Positions 7,626 to 13,817 of a stretch of 15,672 bases of DNA are shown here, one piece after another. Position 1 is the stretch's first letter. Every line of letters begins with the position of its first letter. The position numbers were made by a program, and so were the translations under genes. Under the pieces are notes generated by a model. That model was given only the letters and a program-made list of their open reading frames with translations, did no database searches and was not told where the DNA came from. The DNA is from an uncultured Roseburia sp. GTDB lineage: Bacteria; Bacillota_A; Clostridia; Lachnospirales; Lachnospiraceae. The stretch covers positions 1-15,672 of the forward strand of contig CAAEAE010000136.1 of NCBI GenBank assembly GCA_900753715.1, given 5' to 3'.

Positions 7626-8468
7626 TCATAGTAAATTCTTCTTCATTATTTTCTCTACATAATCAATCACACTTTTCCACTCTAGTTCCCCTACATAAAA
7701 ATTGCTCTTTTTAAACTGCTCCCAAAGTTCTTCCATATGTAAATCATCAGATATCAAATGTAATGTAGCTTCTATATCATCCTTGGTAAAAATAGTTTTC
7801 CTCTTTTCACAGGTAGTAGAAAATGCATCGTATAAAACCCGCTTCTCTATCTGTTCTTCATAGAAGTTCATGATACTGTAAACATCATAAAAATCTCTTA
7901 ATCTGGTATTCGCGATTCCCCTATTTATTATTGTCTGCATTTTTTCAGCAAGCAATGTTTCCTTGTTATATGTAAGAACGGAAATCGTTCTATCCTCAAA
8001 CATCAATTTATAGTCGTATTCTATTGCCTTTGGTGTGATTACATCATCTGTAGAAATATCGATTTTAATTGGTTGACGCATCCTGTCCAACGTAGCTTCC
8101 AACATTACGCGAATGCCTGGGTAATCAAACTCTTCCATAATAGTTCTTGTGCTTTTAATTTGAAAGCTAACATTATCTTCCAGCGGGATGTTACAAATTT
8201 CTTCAATTATCCTCTGTACATCAGCCTCATTTAGTAGTAATGCTTTTACCGTTGTATCAATATCCATCGTAGCTCGCATATCCACCCCAACAATTGACGC
8301 TACCAGCATCCCACCCTTAAGAATAAAATTATCTCGATATGATGATATAGATACTCTTTCCAGAAATCTTTCCATCATAAAATTTCGAATTAGCGTAGTC
8401 GCTTTATTACTGTTCCCATCCGAAATATTTCTCACCTTATCTTTTAATTGTCTTGATGAACTAATCAC
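7626..8468 (-). CDS. abiEii: AbiEii-type nucleotidyltransferase toxin (type IV toxin-antitoxin, abortive infection)
   Basis: This 280-residue toxin belongs to the AbiEii/DUF1814 nucleotidyltransferase family. Such toxins are understood to add nucleotides to RNA (tRNA in related enzymes), stopping growth after phage infection. Diagnostic motifs are FILKGGMLV (48-56), the catalytic MDIDTT with two aspartates (69 and 71), a third acidic strand IKIDIS, and the late motif LLAEKMQTI ... TRLRDFYDVY. The start is GTG 8468 in a GTGA overlap with the antitoxin stop, with GGAGG 5 bases upstream inside the antitoxin gene. This implies translational coupling and fixed stoichiometry. Length and motifs look complete, so the toxin is probably active. 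No in-frame disruption is seen. Confidence 0.9.
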   Translation of the reverse strand: MISSSRQLKDKVRNISDGNSNKATTLIRNFMMERFLERVSISSYRDNFILKGGMLVASIVGVDMRATMDIDTTVKALLLNEADVQRIIEEICNIPLEDNVSFQIKSTRTIMEEFDYPGIRVMLEATLDRMRQPIKIDISTDDVITPKAIEYDYKLMFEDRTISVLTYNKETLLAEKMQTIINRGIANTRLRDFYDVYSIMNFYEEQIEKRVLYDAFSTTCEKRKTIFTKDDIEATLHLISDDLHMEELWEQFKKSNFYVGELEWKSVIDYVEKIMKKNLL

Positions 8469-9064
8469 ACTAACACCTCCACGTACTTCATCACTTCATC
8501 TCGAATTCCCATCATATCCGCATATACAATCAACTGCGATAGCTTTTTGTCCTTCGATGACATATATTCCTTGATAGCCGTTTGAAATACTTGTACTTCA
8601 TACTTATTACGATTCATTATCAAATCGCAAATGCAACGCTCCTTATCGTAAACCTTAACTAAATTTCCACTGCTGGATGCAATCTCACAAATTCCTATTT
8701 TGTATAAATCCGGTGCCGCATATTTCACCGAAACATCAAAATCATTATCCTTAAGATGGCTCGCATTATATCCCTGTGGCACAGTAACACACACAGATGA
8801 ATACTCCCTATCTGTCAAACCGTGCAAATATAGTGCTGTTTCTCCGGAATAAATAATCGCACCATTTCTTTGTTGCAAAATGAACAACTCATCCGGCCAC
8901 ACATCATCCGTTATATATAAACCTCTTGAGACTTTCTCCATACCGTGTTCCTTAATATATTTTGCAACATAGGTCTTAGAAATATCTTCACTACACACCA
9001 AAGAGGTAATAAGATAACCGTTATATTTTTCAATAAAATTTTCAATTTTTTCCTTTTTAGTCAT
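8465..9064 (-). CDS. abiEi: AbiEi-type antitoxin / transcriptional repressor
   Basis: This is the antitoxin partner of AbiEii, 199 residues from ATG 9064 (AGAGGTG ribosome binding site 6-7 bases upstream; an upstream GTG at 9073 is less likely). The N-terminus is a winged helix-turn-helix (KIENFIEKYNGYLITSLVCS ... YVAKYIKEHGMEKVSRGLYI) that in known AbiEi proteins binds the operon promoter. The C-terminal part, from about residue 60 (GAIIYSGETALYLHGL), carries the antitoxin domain. In type IV systems antitoxin and toxin are thought not to bind each other. The gene is driven by the promoter at 9099-9127, and the inverted repeat at 9177-9208 is a possible autoregulatory site. Confidence 0.88.
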   Translation of the reverse strand: MTKKEKIENFIEKYNGYLITSLVCSEDISKTYVAKYIKEHGMEKVSRGLYITDDVWPDELFILQQRNGAIIYSGETALYLHGLTDREYSSVCVTVPQGYNASHLKDNDFDVSVKYAAPDLYKIGICEIASSSGNLVKVYDKERCICDLIMNRNKYEVQVFQTAIKEYMSSKDKKLSQLIVYADMMGIRDEVMKYVEVLV

Positions 9065-9098
9065 TCTATTCACCTCTTCACTTTACCTCTACGCTTTA

Positions 9099-9127
9099 AT
9101 TATATGATTTAAAAGCGAGAAAGTAAA
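9099..9127 (-). promoter_or_regulatory. Promoter of the abiEi-abiEii operon
   Basis: On the minus strand -35 TTTACT (9127-9122), a 17-base spacer, and a perfect -10 TATAAT (9104-9099) precede ATG 9064 with a leader of about 28 bases. Confidence 0.7.
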
Positions 9128-9176
9128 CTCTTTTTTATTTTTTCAAAATAAACGAAGACATTCGTCTAAAATCAAC

Positions 9177-9208
9177 TTGATACAAAAAGTATTATGATTT
9201 TGTATCAA
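9177..9208. repeat. 11-bp perfect inverted repeat between xre and abiE
   Basis: TTGATACAAAA (9177-9187) and TTTTGTATCAA (9198-9208) are perfect arms around 10 bases. ATCAACTTG is also repeated directly at 9171 and 9204. The site is about 50 bases upstream of the abiE -35 box and about 65 bases after the xre stop. It may be an AbiEi operator or a weak terminator for xre; no long T-run follows on either strand. Confidence 0.55.
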
Positions 9209-9273
9209 CTTGCATTATCTCAGGGGCTATATCGTTCTCATCCCCATCAACCAGACAACAAAATTATTATCTC

Positions 9274-9591
9274 TTATTTGACTCCAGTCAACAATTTCAC
9301 CTGCTCCACAGCAACTTTCCTAAGTTCCTCATTCTGCATTCCCTGTAGCAGCAATGCCACCTGCATCACATCTTCACCGATTTCTGTTTTCTCATCGTCT
9401 GCCAGGTAAGCAACCGTTGTACCAAGTAATGCTGCAATCTGCTTTAATATACTAATCTTGATATCAATCTTATCGTTTTCATAAGCAGACACTGTAGATT
9501 TCTTTGTCAAAAGTGCCTCTGCCAGTTCCTCCTGTGTCATTCCCATCTTCATTCTGCATTCTCTGATTCTCATTCCAATTGTCTTTTCCAT
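9274..9591 (-). CDS. XRE-family (Cro/C1-type) HTH transcriptional regulator
   Basis: This is a 105-residue DNA-binding regulator. Residues about 5-62 are a classic Cro/C1 HTH: RIRECRMKMGMTQEELAEAL, KSTVSAYEND, then LKQIAALLGTTVAYLAD. The C-terminal 40 residues (MQVALLLQGMQNEELRKVAV) form an amphipathic helical tail, probably for dimerisation. ATG 9591 is preferred because GGAGA lies just upstream; ATG 9603 is also possible. It precedes abiE in the same direction, separated by about 200 bases and an inverted repeat, so it may be independent. Its own upstream region carries a 16-bp inverted repeat (9635-9711) that could be its operator. Confidence 0.82.
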   Translation of the reverse strand: MEKTIGMRIRECRMKMGMTQEELAEALLTKKSTVSAYENDKIDIKISILKQIAALLGTTVAYLADDEKTEIGEDVMQVALLLQGMQNEELRKVAVEQVKLLTGVK

Positions 9592-9634
9592 CTTTCTCTC
9601 CATTTCCGGAGCAAAACGGAAGCAGACGCAATGA

Positions 9635-9711
9635 AGGAGTCGACAAAACGAATACCAATAAGACCGGTAGCTAATATGCCACCTGGCTCTATTTCCGTTT
9701 TGTCGGCTCCT
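9635..9711. repeat. 16-bp long-range inverted repeat upstream of xre
   Basis: AGGAGTCGACAAAACG (9635-9650) and CGTTTTGTCGGCTCCT (9696-9711) match as an inverted repeat at 15 of 16 positions, with a 45-base interval. A third, degenerate copy (GGAGCAAAACGGAAG) lies at 9608-9622, next to the gene start. Inside the interval a further 6-bp stem (minus strand GGTGGC / GCTACC, loop of 6) can form. Candidates are operator sites for the XRE protein, a structured leader RNA, or the ends of a small mobile element. Confidence 0.55.
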
Positions 9712-9723
9712 AATAGTTCTATG

Positions 9724-10075
9724 CTAATTCCAGCTCGTTACAAACTCTTGATATGCAGCGCCGGCTCTGATGGTTCCTGCCAAATCTGACGGTTCAACTG
9801 CTATCTCACTTATTTGATTTTAATAATTTGCAGCTCTTTTCATGGGTTTCATTTTCCCCGGTTCCTTGCTTTTCTGAACACTCACCCGGACCTGTCCGGC
9901 TCTTCCGTCCTTTTCAGAACCTCGTCTGTTTTCCAGAACCATGACTCTCTCTTCATCTACAAGAACCACAATTTCCCTGTTACATTTCCCACAGGTAATG
10001 TCTATATTACATTGTCCCTGACACTTCATCAGAATCCTGCCACATACCGGGCAGCTGACGTATCTCTTCGATCAT
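9724..10075 (-). pseudogene. Com-like zinc-ribbon gene, frameshifted
   Basis: Joining ATG 10075 (MIEEIR) to the frame that begins at 10056 gives EIR-SCPVCGRILM ... CNIDITCGKCNREI. This is the two-CxxC ribbon typical of Com-family small nucleic-acid-binding proteins of Mu-like and other mobile elements. The two parts are in different frames. Removing TCAG (four bases, about 10055-10058) would restore the family-like EIRCPVCG, so a small insertion is the likely lesion. The second frame continues to TAA 9822-9820 with a basic tail (KSKEPGKMKPMKRAANY). Beyond that stop the same frame stays protein-like to TAG 9724 (SEIAVEPSDLAGTIRAGAAY), suggesting either a nonsense mutation or a second fragment. 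A shorter product could start at ATG 10029, but it would lack the first CxxC. Confidence 0.5.
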
Positions 10076-10152
10076 TAGTGGTTCTCATGAAAAGCAAAAT
10101 AAATTCAATGCCTTCGATGTCTGTTCCGATGGGTTCTTAATTTCTTATCCAT
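10029..10152 (-). pseudogene. Small LexA-controlled gene, apparently frameshifted
   Basis: ATG 10152 has an excellent GGAGGG ribosome binding site 5 bases upstream and follows the LexA-boxed promoter. As read, it encodes only 15 residues (MDKKLRTHRNRHRRH, stop at 10105). Skipping one base after codon 5 opens a frame to TGA 10029 encoding EPIGTDIEGIEFILLFMR followed by TTNDRRDTSAARYVAGF. That frame looks more like protein and would give a product of about 40 residues. Either a short leader peptide or a frameshifted small gene is possible; I favour the latter because nearby genes are also frameshifted. It overlaps the start of the Com-like gene. Function unknown. Confidence 0.4.
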
Positions 10153-10176
10153 TCATACCCTCCTTTTGTCAAATAA

Positions 10177-10189
10177 GAACATATGTTCG
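10177..10189. promoter_or_regulatory. LexA (SOS) box
   Basis: GAACATATGTTC (10177-10188) is a perfect palindrome, with a further C on its minus-strand 5' side. It matches the Gram-positive LexA/DinR consensus CGAAC-N4-GTTCG at all but the last position. It lies just downstream of the -10 box at 10201-10206, where bound LexA would block transcription until DNA damage. Confidence 0.8.
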
Positions 10190-10200
10190 TTATGATTGTT

Positions 10201-10229
10201 ATTATAATCATGTCCTTTTTAACGGTCAA
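10201..10229 (-). promoter_or_regulatory. Sigma-A promoter controlled by the LexA box
   Basis: On the minus strand -35 TTGACC (10229-10224), a 17-base spacer, and a perfect -10 TATAAT (10206-10201). Predicted start near 10194, so the LexA box covers about +5 to +17. It drives the small gene at 10152 and the Com-like remnant. Confidence 0.8.
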
Positions 10230-10254
10230 GTGCATTATACTGCACCCGGTTATG

Positions 10255-10292
10255 AAAAAGGGCTCTACCCCAGTATTTATCAGGGATAGAGC
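10255..10292 (-). terminator. Rho-independent terminator of the small xre gene
   Basis: On the minus strand GCTCTATCCC (10292-10283) pairs with GGGGTAGAGC (10271-10262; one G-U pair) around an 11-base loop, followed by CC and five Ts (10259-10255). The stem overlaps the last codons of the gene and insulates it from the SOS promoter immediately downstream. Confidence 0.8.
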
Positions 10293-10477
10293 TCCTCGAA
10301 AGATATTTCAAAATAATTGATCAGCCGTTTTACTGTGTCTACAGAAGGATTTGCTCCTTCTTCATTTTCGATTGTAATAATCGTTCGCTTACTGATTCCG
10401 GTAGCCTCAACCACCTGATCTATCGTAAGCCCCGTTCCCTGTCGTATTTCCTTCAACCTTGACTTATGCTTCACCAT
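10280..10477 (-). CDS. Small XRE-family HTH regulator
   Basis: This compact protein of about 65 residues is essentially one HTH domain: HKSRLKEIRQGTGLTIDQVV, ATGISKRTIITIENEEGANP, VDTVKRLINYFEISFEELY. Such minimal Cro-like regulators are common on mobile elements, where they control excision, transfer or toxin-antitoxin genes. The frame is open from GTG 10489, with ATGs at 10483 and 10477. I chose 10477 for its spacing from a weak GGAA, but the start is uncertain by a few codons. It ends inside its own terminator. It lies next to the LexA-controlled promoter, which it might also regulate (inference). Confidence 0.75.
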   Translation of the reverse strand: MVKHKSRLKEIRQGTGLTIDQVVEATGISKRTIITIENEEGANPSVDTVKRLINYFEISFEELYP

Positions 10478-10504
10478 AGACATTTCCACACAGAAAATAG
10501 ATTG

Positions 10505-10722
10505 CTATTTCTTTTTGTGCGGTTTTTCGTCGGTGTTAAGCACGCAAAGCACTCCCTTCGGAAGGACATACAGAACTGTTCCCTTTGCAGTATCTCCAAT
10601 CTTGTCATACAATCTTCCGGTGCTGTAGCTTTCACCCACTACCGTGTAAGGGCTGTTTGTGATTATACATTATCAGGTAAGGTGTCCGTTAAAAATGACA
10701 GGTCGAATTCCTTGCTTGCCTA
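10505..10722 (-). pseudogene. Frameshifted C-terminal remnant of an unrecognised gene
   Basis: Two adjoining minus-strand frames make one protein-like sequence. Frame one (from 10720) reads KEFDLSFLTDTLPDNV and stops at a TAA. Frame two picks up directly as ITNSPYTVVGESYSTGRLYD, then KIGDTAKGTVLYVLPKGVLC, to TAG 10507-10505. A small indel near 10665 separates them. No start codon exists upstream, where the CTAAAG repeats and the exonuclease stop begin. It therefore appears to be the 3' end of a backbone gene, cut by arrival of the four-gene operon and then frameshifted. The basic tail (DEKPHKKK) lies about 30 bases before the small xre gene. Family not recognised. Confidence 0.45.
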
Positions 10723-10750
10723 AAGCCTAAACTAAAGGCTAAAGCTAAAG
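10719..10750. repeat. CTAAAG short tandem-like repeats at the end of the exonuclease gene
   Basis: Four CTAAAG copies and one CTAAAC (starting at 10720, 10727, 10732, 10739, 10745) cover the exonuclease stop codon and the junction with the downstream remnant. The cluster marks the likely left border of the four-gene operon and could reflect slippage or a recombination point. It is too irregular to call a defined element. Confidence 0.4.
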
Positions 10751-11293
10751 CAATGGATATTTATCAATAGCATGTTGCAAATAACTCATGATACGAAGCT
10801 CGTCCATCGCATCTGTCAATGCATTATGTAACTCCATATAATCATCCTCGCCGAACATATAGAGTATATCCTCAACCTTATATCCACTCTTCAACCTTCC
10901 TGTTCCACAGCATTTTGCACTTGAAGGTATCGCAGGATTATGTTGCTTGTATGCCGCTAATCGCAATACATCATGCCAATTATATTGGTATAATTCCGGT
11001 AAACAGCGTGCATCAAAAGACGCATTATATGCAAAAACAGACTTCACACCGTTATCATTCAAATATGATTTAATTGCTTCTATCGCTTTTTTCTTTTTTA
11101 ACAGTTCTGGAGTTTGTCCCTTAAGGAACATGGCATAACTATACATTCCACCAACTCTGGCCGCTTCATCAAATATAATGTATTTACTGTCTATCGCTTC
11201 AAAAACTCCATCTTCCGCTATAACAATACCGATGGACATAACTTCATTTTCCCAGTTTGTTTCTGTATCTATAACTGCAAATCTTTCAGCCAT
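10745..11293 (-). CDS. DEDDh 3'-5' exonuclease (DnaQ/RNase T superfamily)
   Basis: This is a stand-alone exonuclease of 182 residues. All four metal-binding acidic residues and the catalytic histidine are present: ExoI VIDTET (Asp9, Glu11), ExoII YNASFD (Asn90, Asp94), and ExoIII HNALTD (His156, Asp161). It should remove nucleotides from 3' ends of DNA or RNA using two metal ions. A CC pair (128-129) may be incidental. It starts at ATG 11293 with AAAGGAGG 7 bases upstream, inside the 3' end of the helicase gene (25-base overlap), so it is co-transcribed and probably translationally coupled. It is the last gene of the four-gene operon. Next to a 3'-5'-type SF1 helicase with its own nuclease domain, it may trim ends that the helicase exposes; that role is inference. 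Confidence 0.88.
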   Translation of the reverse strand: MAERFAVIDTETNWENEVMSIGIVIAEDGVFEAIDSKYIIFDEAARVGGMYSYAMFLKGQTPELLKKKKAIEAIKSYLNDNGVKSVFAYNASFDARCLPELYQYNWHDVLRLAAYKQHNPAIPSSAKCCGTGRLKSGYKVEDILYMFGEDDYMELHNALTDAMDELRIMSYLQHAIDKYPLL

Positions 11294-13086
11294 GCAGTAC
11301 CTCCTTTCGGCTTATAATACTTTGCCAGTTGATGTTTAGTTATCGTTTTAGCAACGCAATCCAAAAACTTATCTTTATCAGGAATTGATATTTCATACAT
11401 GTCATTCGTTCGTGTATTCCACAAAACTCCCTTTTTAAGCCTTTTTGCCACGACATAACATGCACACTGGAGAAAATGTTCGTGAGTAAGCTCACTTACA
11501 AATTTCAATTCGTATACAACCTTGTTCTTTATTACATCAGCATATCCAACTGCAGAAAATTCGAAGATTCCTCCTTTTTTCTTTGCAAATTGAATCTCAC
11601 AAATTTCCTGAGAATCATCTTGTTTTGTAAATATCTCAAGTAGTCTATTCTCAAGTTCTACGCGTTGCTCATCTTCCACTATTTTTCGGTTAACTTGCCT
11701 TATATATCGGTTTTGACTGGTTTCTAGAGAAATCAGATACAGAATCTTTTTGTCCAGCGTTTTATATTTTGTAGCATCAACCTTTTTATCTTTATTCAGT
11801 AACTTATAGAGTTCAATATCTTTATCAATATCATATTTCTCAAAAAAAGAAGCTTCCTGATATATACCAATACACGGTGCCAGGTCTATCAAATCCTCAT
11901 GGTTTTCAATTTTAATAACTGTAGTATCTTCCCTATCAATCTTCTTGATGTCGAGCAATCCAAAGCATTCTTCAACGTCTTCCTTATATTTAAAATCAAA
12001 CATCTCAGAAATTTGCATATTTTTAAATTTGTGATTCGTTTTGTTCGGAGTAGACAAAGACTGCTCCGAAAGCATTGCCTCGTCATGCTCTACAAAAATT
12101 ATCTGTTCTTTTCCTCTGCTAGCAGCTACACAAAAAATGTTTCTAAGTATTTCATATTTTTGTTCTGGCATATCCCTGCGAACTGCCCAATAGCTTTCCG
12201 TAAAATCAAATACTACGCAAATTTTACGTTCCAATCCCTTACTGCTGTCATATGTTGTAAAGATTGCAGTTTCTTTACTTGGTTCAGTCGATCCTGATCT
12301 ATCAGAATCGGATATACTGGCATATACCGTTTTTTTGTTATACTTCGGACTGTATTTATCTTCTAATGTATTTAGTGTCCGAGACATTAAGCCATTTCTG
12401 GCACCCAAACAAAGAATATCCTCTGGTTGCTGCTCAGACAAAAACTTTACAACCTTTTTTTCTGAGAGATATGAAATCTTACATTCCTGATTTACTCCAA
12501 TGATTTTCTTTTCCCACACACGACCAAGCATTTCAGCAATATCTCTGGAAAGCCTAAAGCATTGTGTAAATTCCAGATCTTCACGCTTTCCAACAAATCC
12601 ATCGATGAACTGTTGTACATCTAACGCAGTTTTATCATATATTTTCTGCTTCATGTCACCAACAGCCACAATCTGCATATCGGGATTACATTCCTTGATA
12701 TATGTAAGCATATCGGAAATCTCTTGATCAATATCCTGATATTCATCAAGTACCAGCAAATCATATGCTCCAACGCTTGGTTTTTTATTGAGAAAAACCT
12801 GTATTAAATCAGATATGCCCGCTTTAATGCCTGTTCGTATAAGACATAGATAAGCAAATCCATGATAATTCGTTACAGTGATATTTTTCCCCTTTATTTT
12901 TTCCTTGGCGTCAATCTTAAGCAATTTGTTATATGTCAAATACAGTATCCTTTTATTTCGAGGAAACGCCATGCATAACTGTTGAATAGCCGTAGTCTTA
13001 CCACTGCCCACGCATGCATCAACCAAAACATTGTTACCTGTCAATGCAGAATCTATAAAATTTTGTTGTTCAACAGTTAATTGCAT
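11269..13086 (-). CDS. SF1 (UvrD/Rep-like) helicase fused to a RecB-type PD-(D/E)XK nuclease domain
   Basis: This 605-residue helicase-nuclease is the core enzyme of the operon. Helicase motifs are Q-motif TVEQQNFI (4-11), Walker A ACVGSGKT (24-31), LTYNKLL (50-56), Walker B LVLDEYQD (111-118), motif III VGDMKQKIY (142-150), motif V TYDSSKGLER (278-287) and motif VI VAASRGKEQI (320-329). The core is compact, lacking the large 1B/2B insertions of full-length UvrD. The last ~100 residues hold a RecB/Cas4-type nuclease site: GYAD (Asp517), YELK (Glu526, Lys528) and Q-x3-Y (Gln540, Tyr544). The protein should unwind DNA 3' to 5' and cut it, like a one-chain miniature of AddAB. The start at ATG 13086 has GGGAGG 5-6 bases upstream and overlaps the previous gene by 10 bases. 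All motifs look intact. Confidence 0.88.
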   Translation of the reverse strand: MQLTVEQQNFIDSALTGNNVLVDACVGSGKTTAIQQLCMAFPRNKRILYLTYNKLLKIDAKEKIKGKNITVTNYHGFAYLCLIRTGIKAGISDLIQVFLNKKPSVGAYDLLVLDEYQDIDQEISDMLTYIKECNPDMQIVAVGDMKQKIYDKTALDVQQFIDGFVGKREDLEFTQCFRLSRDIAEMLGRVWEKKIIGVNQECKISYLSEKKVVKFLSEQQPEDILCLGARNGLMSRTLNTLEDKYSPKYNKKTVYASISDSDRSGSTEPSKETAIFTTYDSSKGLERKICVVFDFTESYWAVRRDMPEQKYEILRNIFCVAASRGKEQIIFVEHDEAMLSEQSLSTPNKTNHKFKNMQISEMFDFKYKEDVEECFGLLDIKKIDREDTTVIKIENHEDLIDLAPCIGIYQEASFFEKYDIDKDIELYKLLNKDKKVDATKYKTLDKKILYLISLETSQNRYIRQVNRKIVEDEQRVELENRLLEIFTKQDDSQEICEIQFAKKKGGIFEFSAVGYADVIKNKVVYELKFVSELTHEHFLQCACYVVAKRLKKGVLWNTRTNDMYEISIPDKDKFLDCVAKTITKHQLAKYYKPKGGTAWLKDLQL

Positions 13087-13808
13087 AGGTCCTCCCTTCT
13101 TAACGCCTTATCAAGGATTTTATAGAACAGTTCATCAAATGCAGGAACATTTTTATATGAAAGAAATCCTCCTCTGTCTGTAGTAACTGCAAGTGCTGTC
13201 TCAAGTTCTTCCATCAGTCCCTGCTTGGATATTTTAACCGGAACAAGATATTCATTTTCTCCAAGCAATTTTTCAGAACCATCTTTAATCTGATATTGCA
13301 TTTGGAAGCTGACATATCCCTTTATAAGTTCTGCAAATTCCTCAGGCGTAAACTTTTTTCCATCTATTACAAAAGCTGTATCATAATCTCTGTCTTCATC
13401 TTCGATTATGCTAATGTTACCCTTTGACTTTAGAAAATAGGATGTACTCCACTCTCCCTTGTGCTCTTCAAGTGTTTTCGTGCAGACACCTTCCACAATT
13501 TTACGAAATAATTTCTGTGCAGTATCAGCACCATCTTCTCCCGTCTGCGATATCAGTCTAAACCGATACTCTCCATCCTTTTCATTTGCCTCCCAACTGA
13601 CAATTCCACCTAGAACCACATGCTCAATTTCAAATGTATGAATTTTTCCATTGGGCTCTATAACTGACATATTCTTGGCATAGGTAAAGCTATCATCTAT
13701 TCCCATATCGTGTAGTGCCATTTTATTGTGACAATCAAAACAATAGGAATGATTACCAATACTTATCTTAGCCGGATTCTTTTTACAAATCTCGCATGTA
13801 TCTCCCAT
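13077..13808 (-). CDS. Zinc-ribbon protein of unknown function in the helicase/exonuclease operon
   Basis: This is a 243-residue protein. The N-terminus has two CxxC pairs (Cys5, Cys8, Cys23, Cys26: CEIC ... YCFDC), a treble-clef or ribbon fold that likely binds zinc and nucleic acid or a partner protein. The rest is not recognised. It is acidic, beta-rich in the first half (HTFEIEHVVLGGIVSW) and has a helical C-terminus (DELFYKILDKALRRED). There is no signal peptide or membrane segment. ATG 13808 follows GGAGGG by 4 bases, and that ribosome binding site overlaps the stop of the upstream gene (9 bases away). Its own stop overlaps the helicase start by 10 bases. Strict coupling suggests it is a subunit or regulator of the helicase-nuclease, perhaps a recognition or loading factor (inference). 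Confidence 0.68.
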   Translation of the reverse strand: MGDTCEICKKNPAKISIGNHSYCFDCHNKMALHDMGIDDSFTYAKNMSVIEPNGKIHTFEIEHVVLGGIVSWEANEKDGEYRFRLISQTGEDGADTAQKLFRKIVEGVCTKTLEEHKGEWSTSYFLKSKGNISIIEDEDRDYDTAFVIDGKKFTPEEFAELIKGYVSFQMQYQIKDGSEKLLGENEYLVPVKISKQGLMEELETALAVTTDRGGFLSYKNVPAFDELFYKILDKALRREDLCN

Positions 13809-13817
13809 AGCACCCTC

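Noticed and set aside
9580..9745. Minus-strand protein-like run (GGILATGLIGIRFVDSFIAS) between the Com-like remnant and xre
   Set aside because: It has no start codon and runs out of frame into xre, and the same DNA carries the 16-bp inverted repeat, so regulatory DNA is the better explanation.
9814..10140. Plus-strand open frame of 108 codons
   Set aside because: It is antisense to the Com-like CxxC frame, its translation is Phe/Ser/His-rich without motifs, and it has no ribosome binding site.
11899..12297. Plus-strand open frame of 132 codons opposite the helicase
   Set aside because: Phe/Ile/Lys-rich antisense of an SF1 helicase with complete motifs; no start signals.
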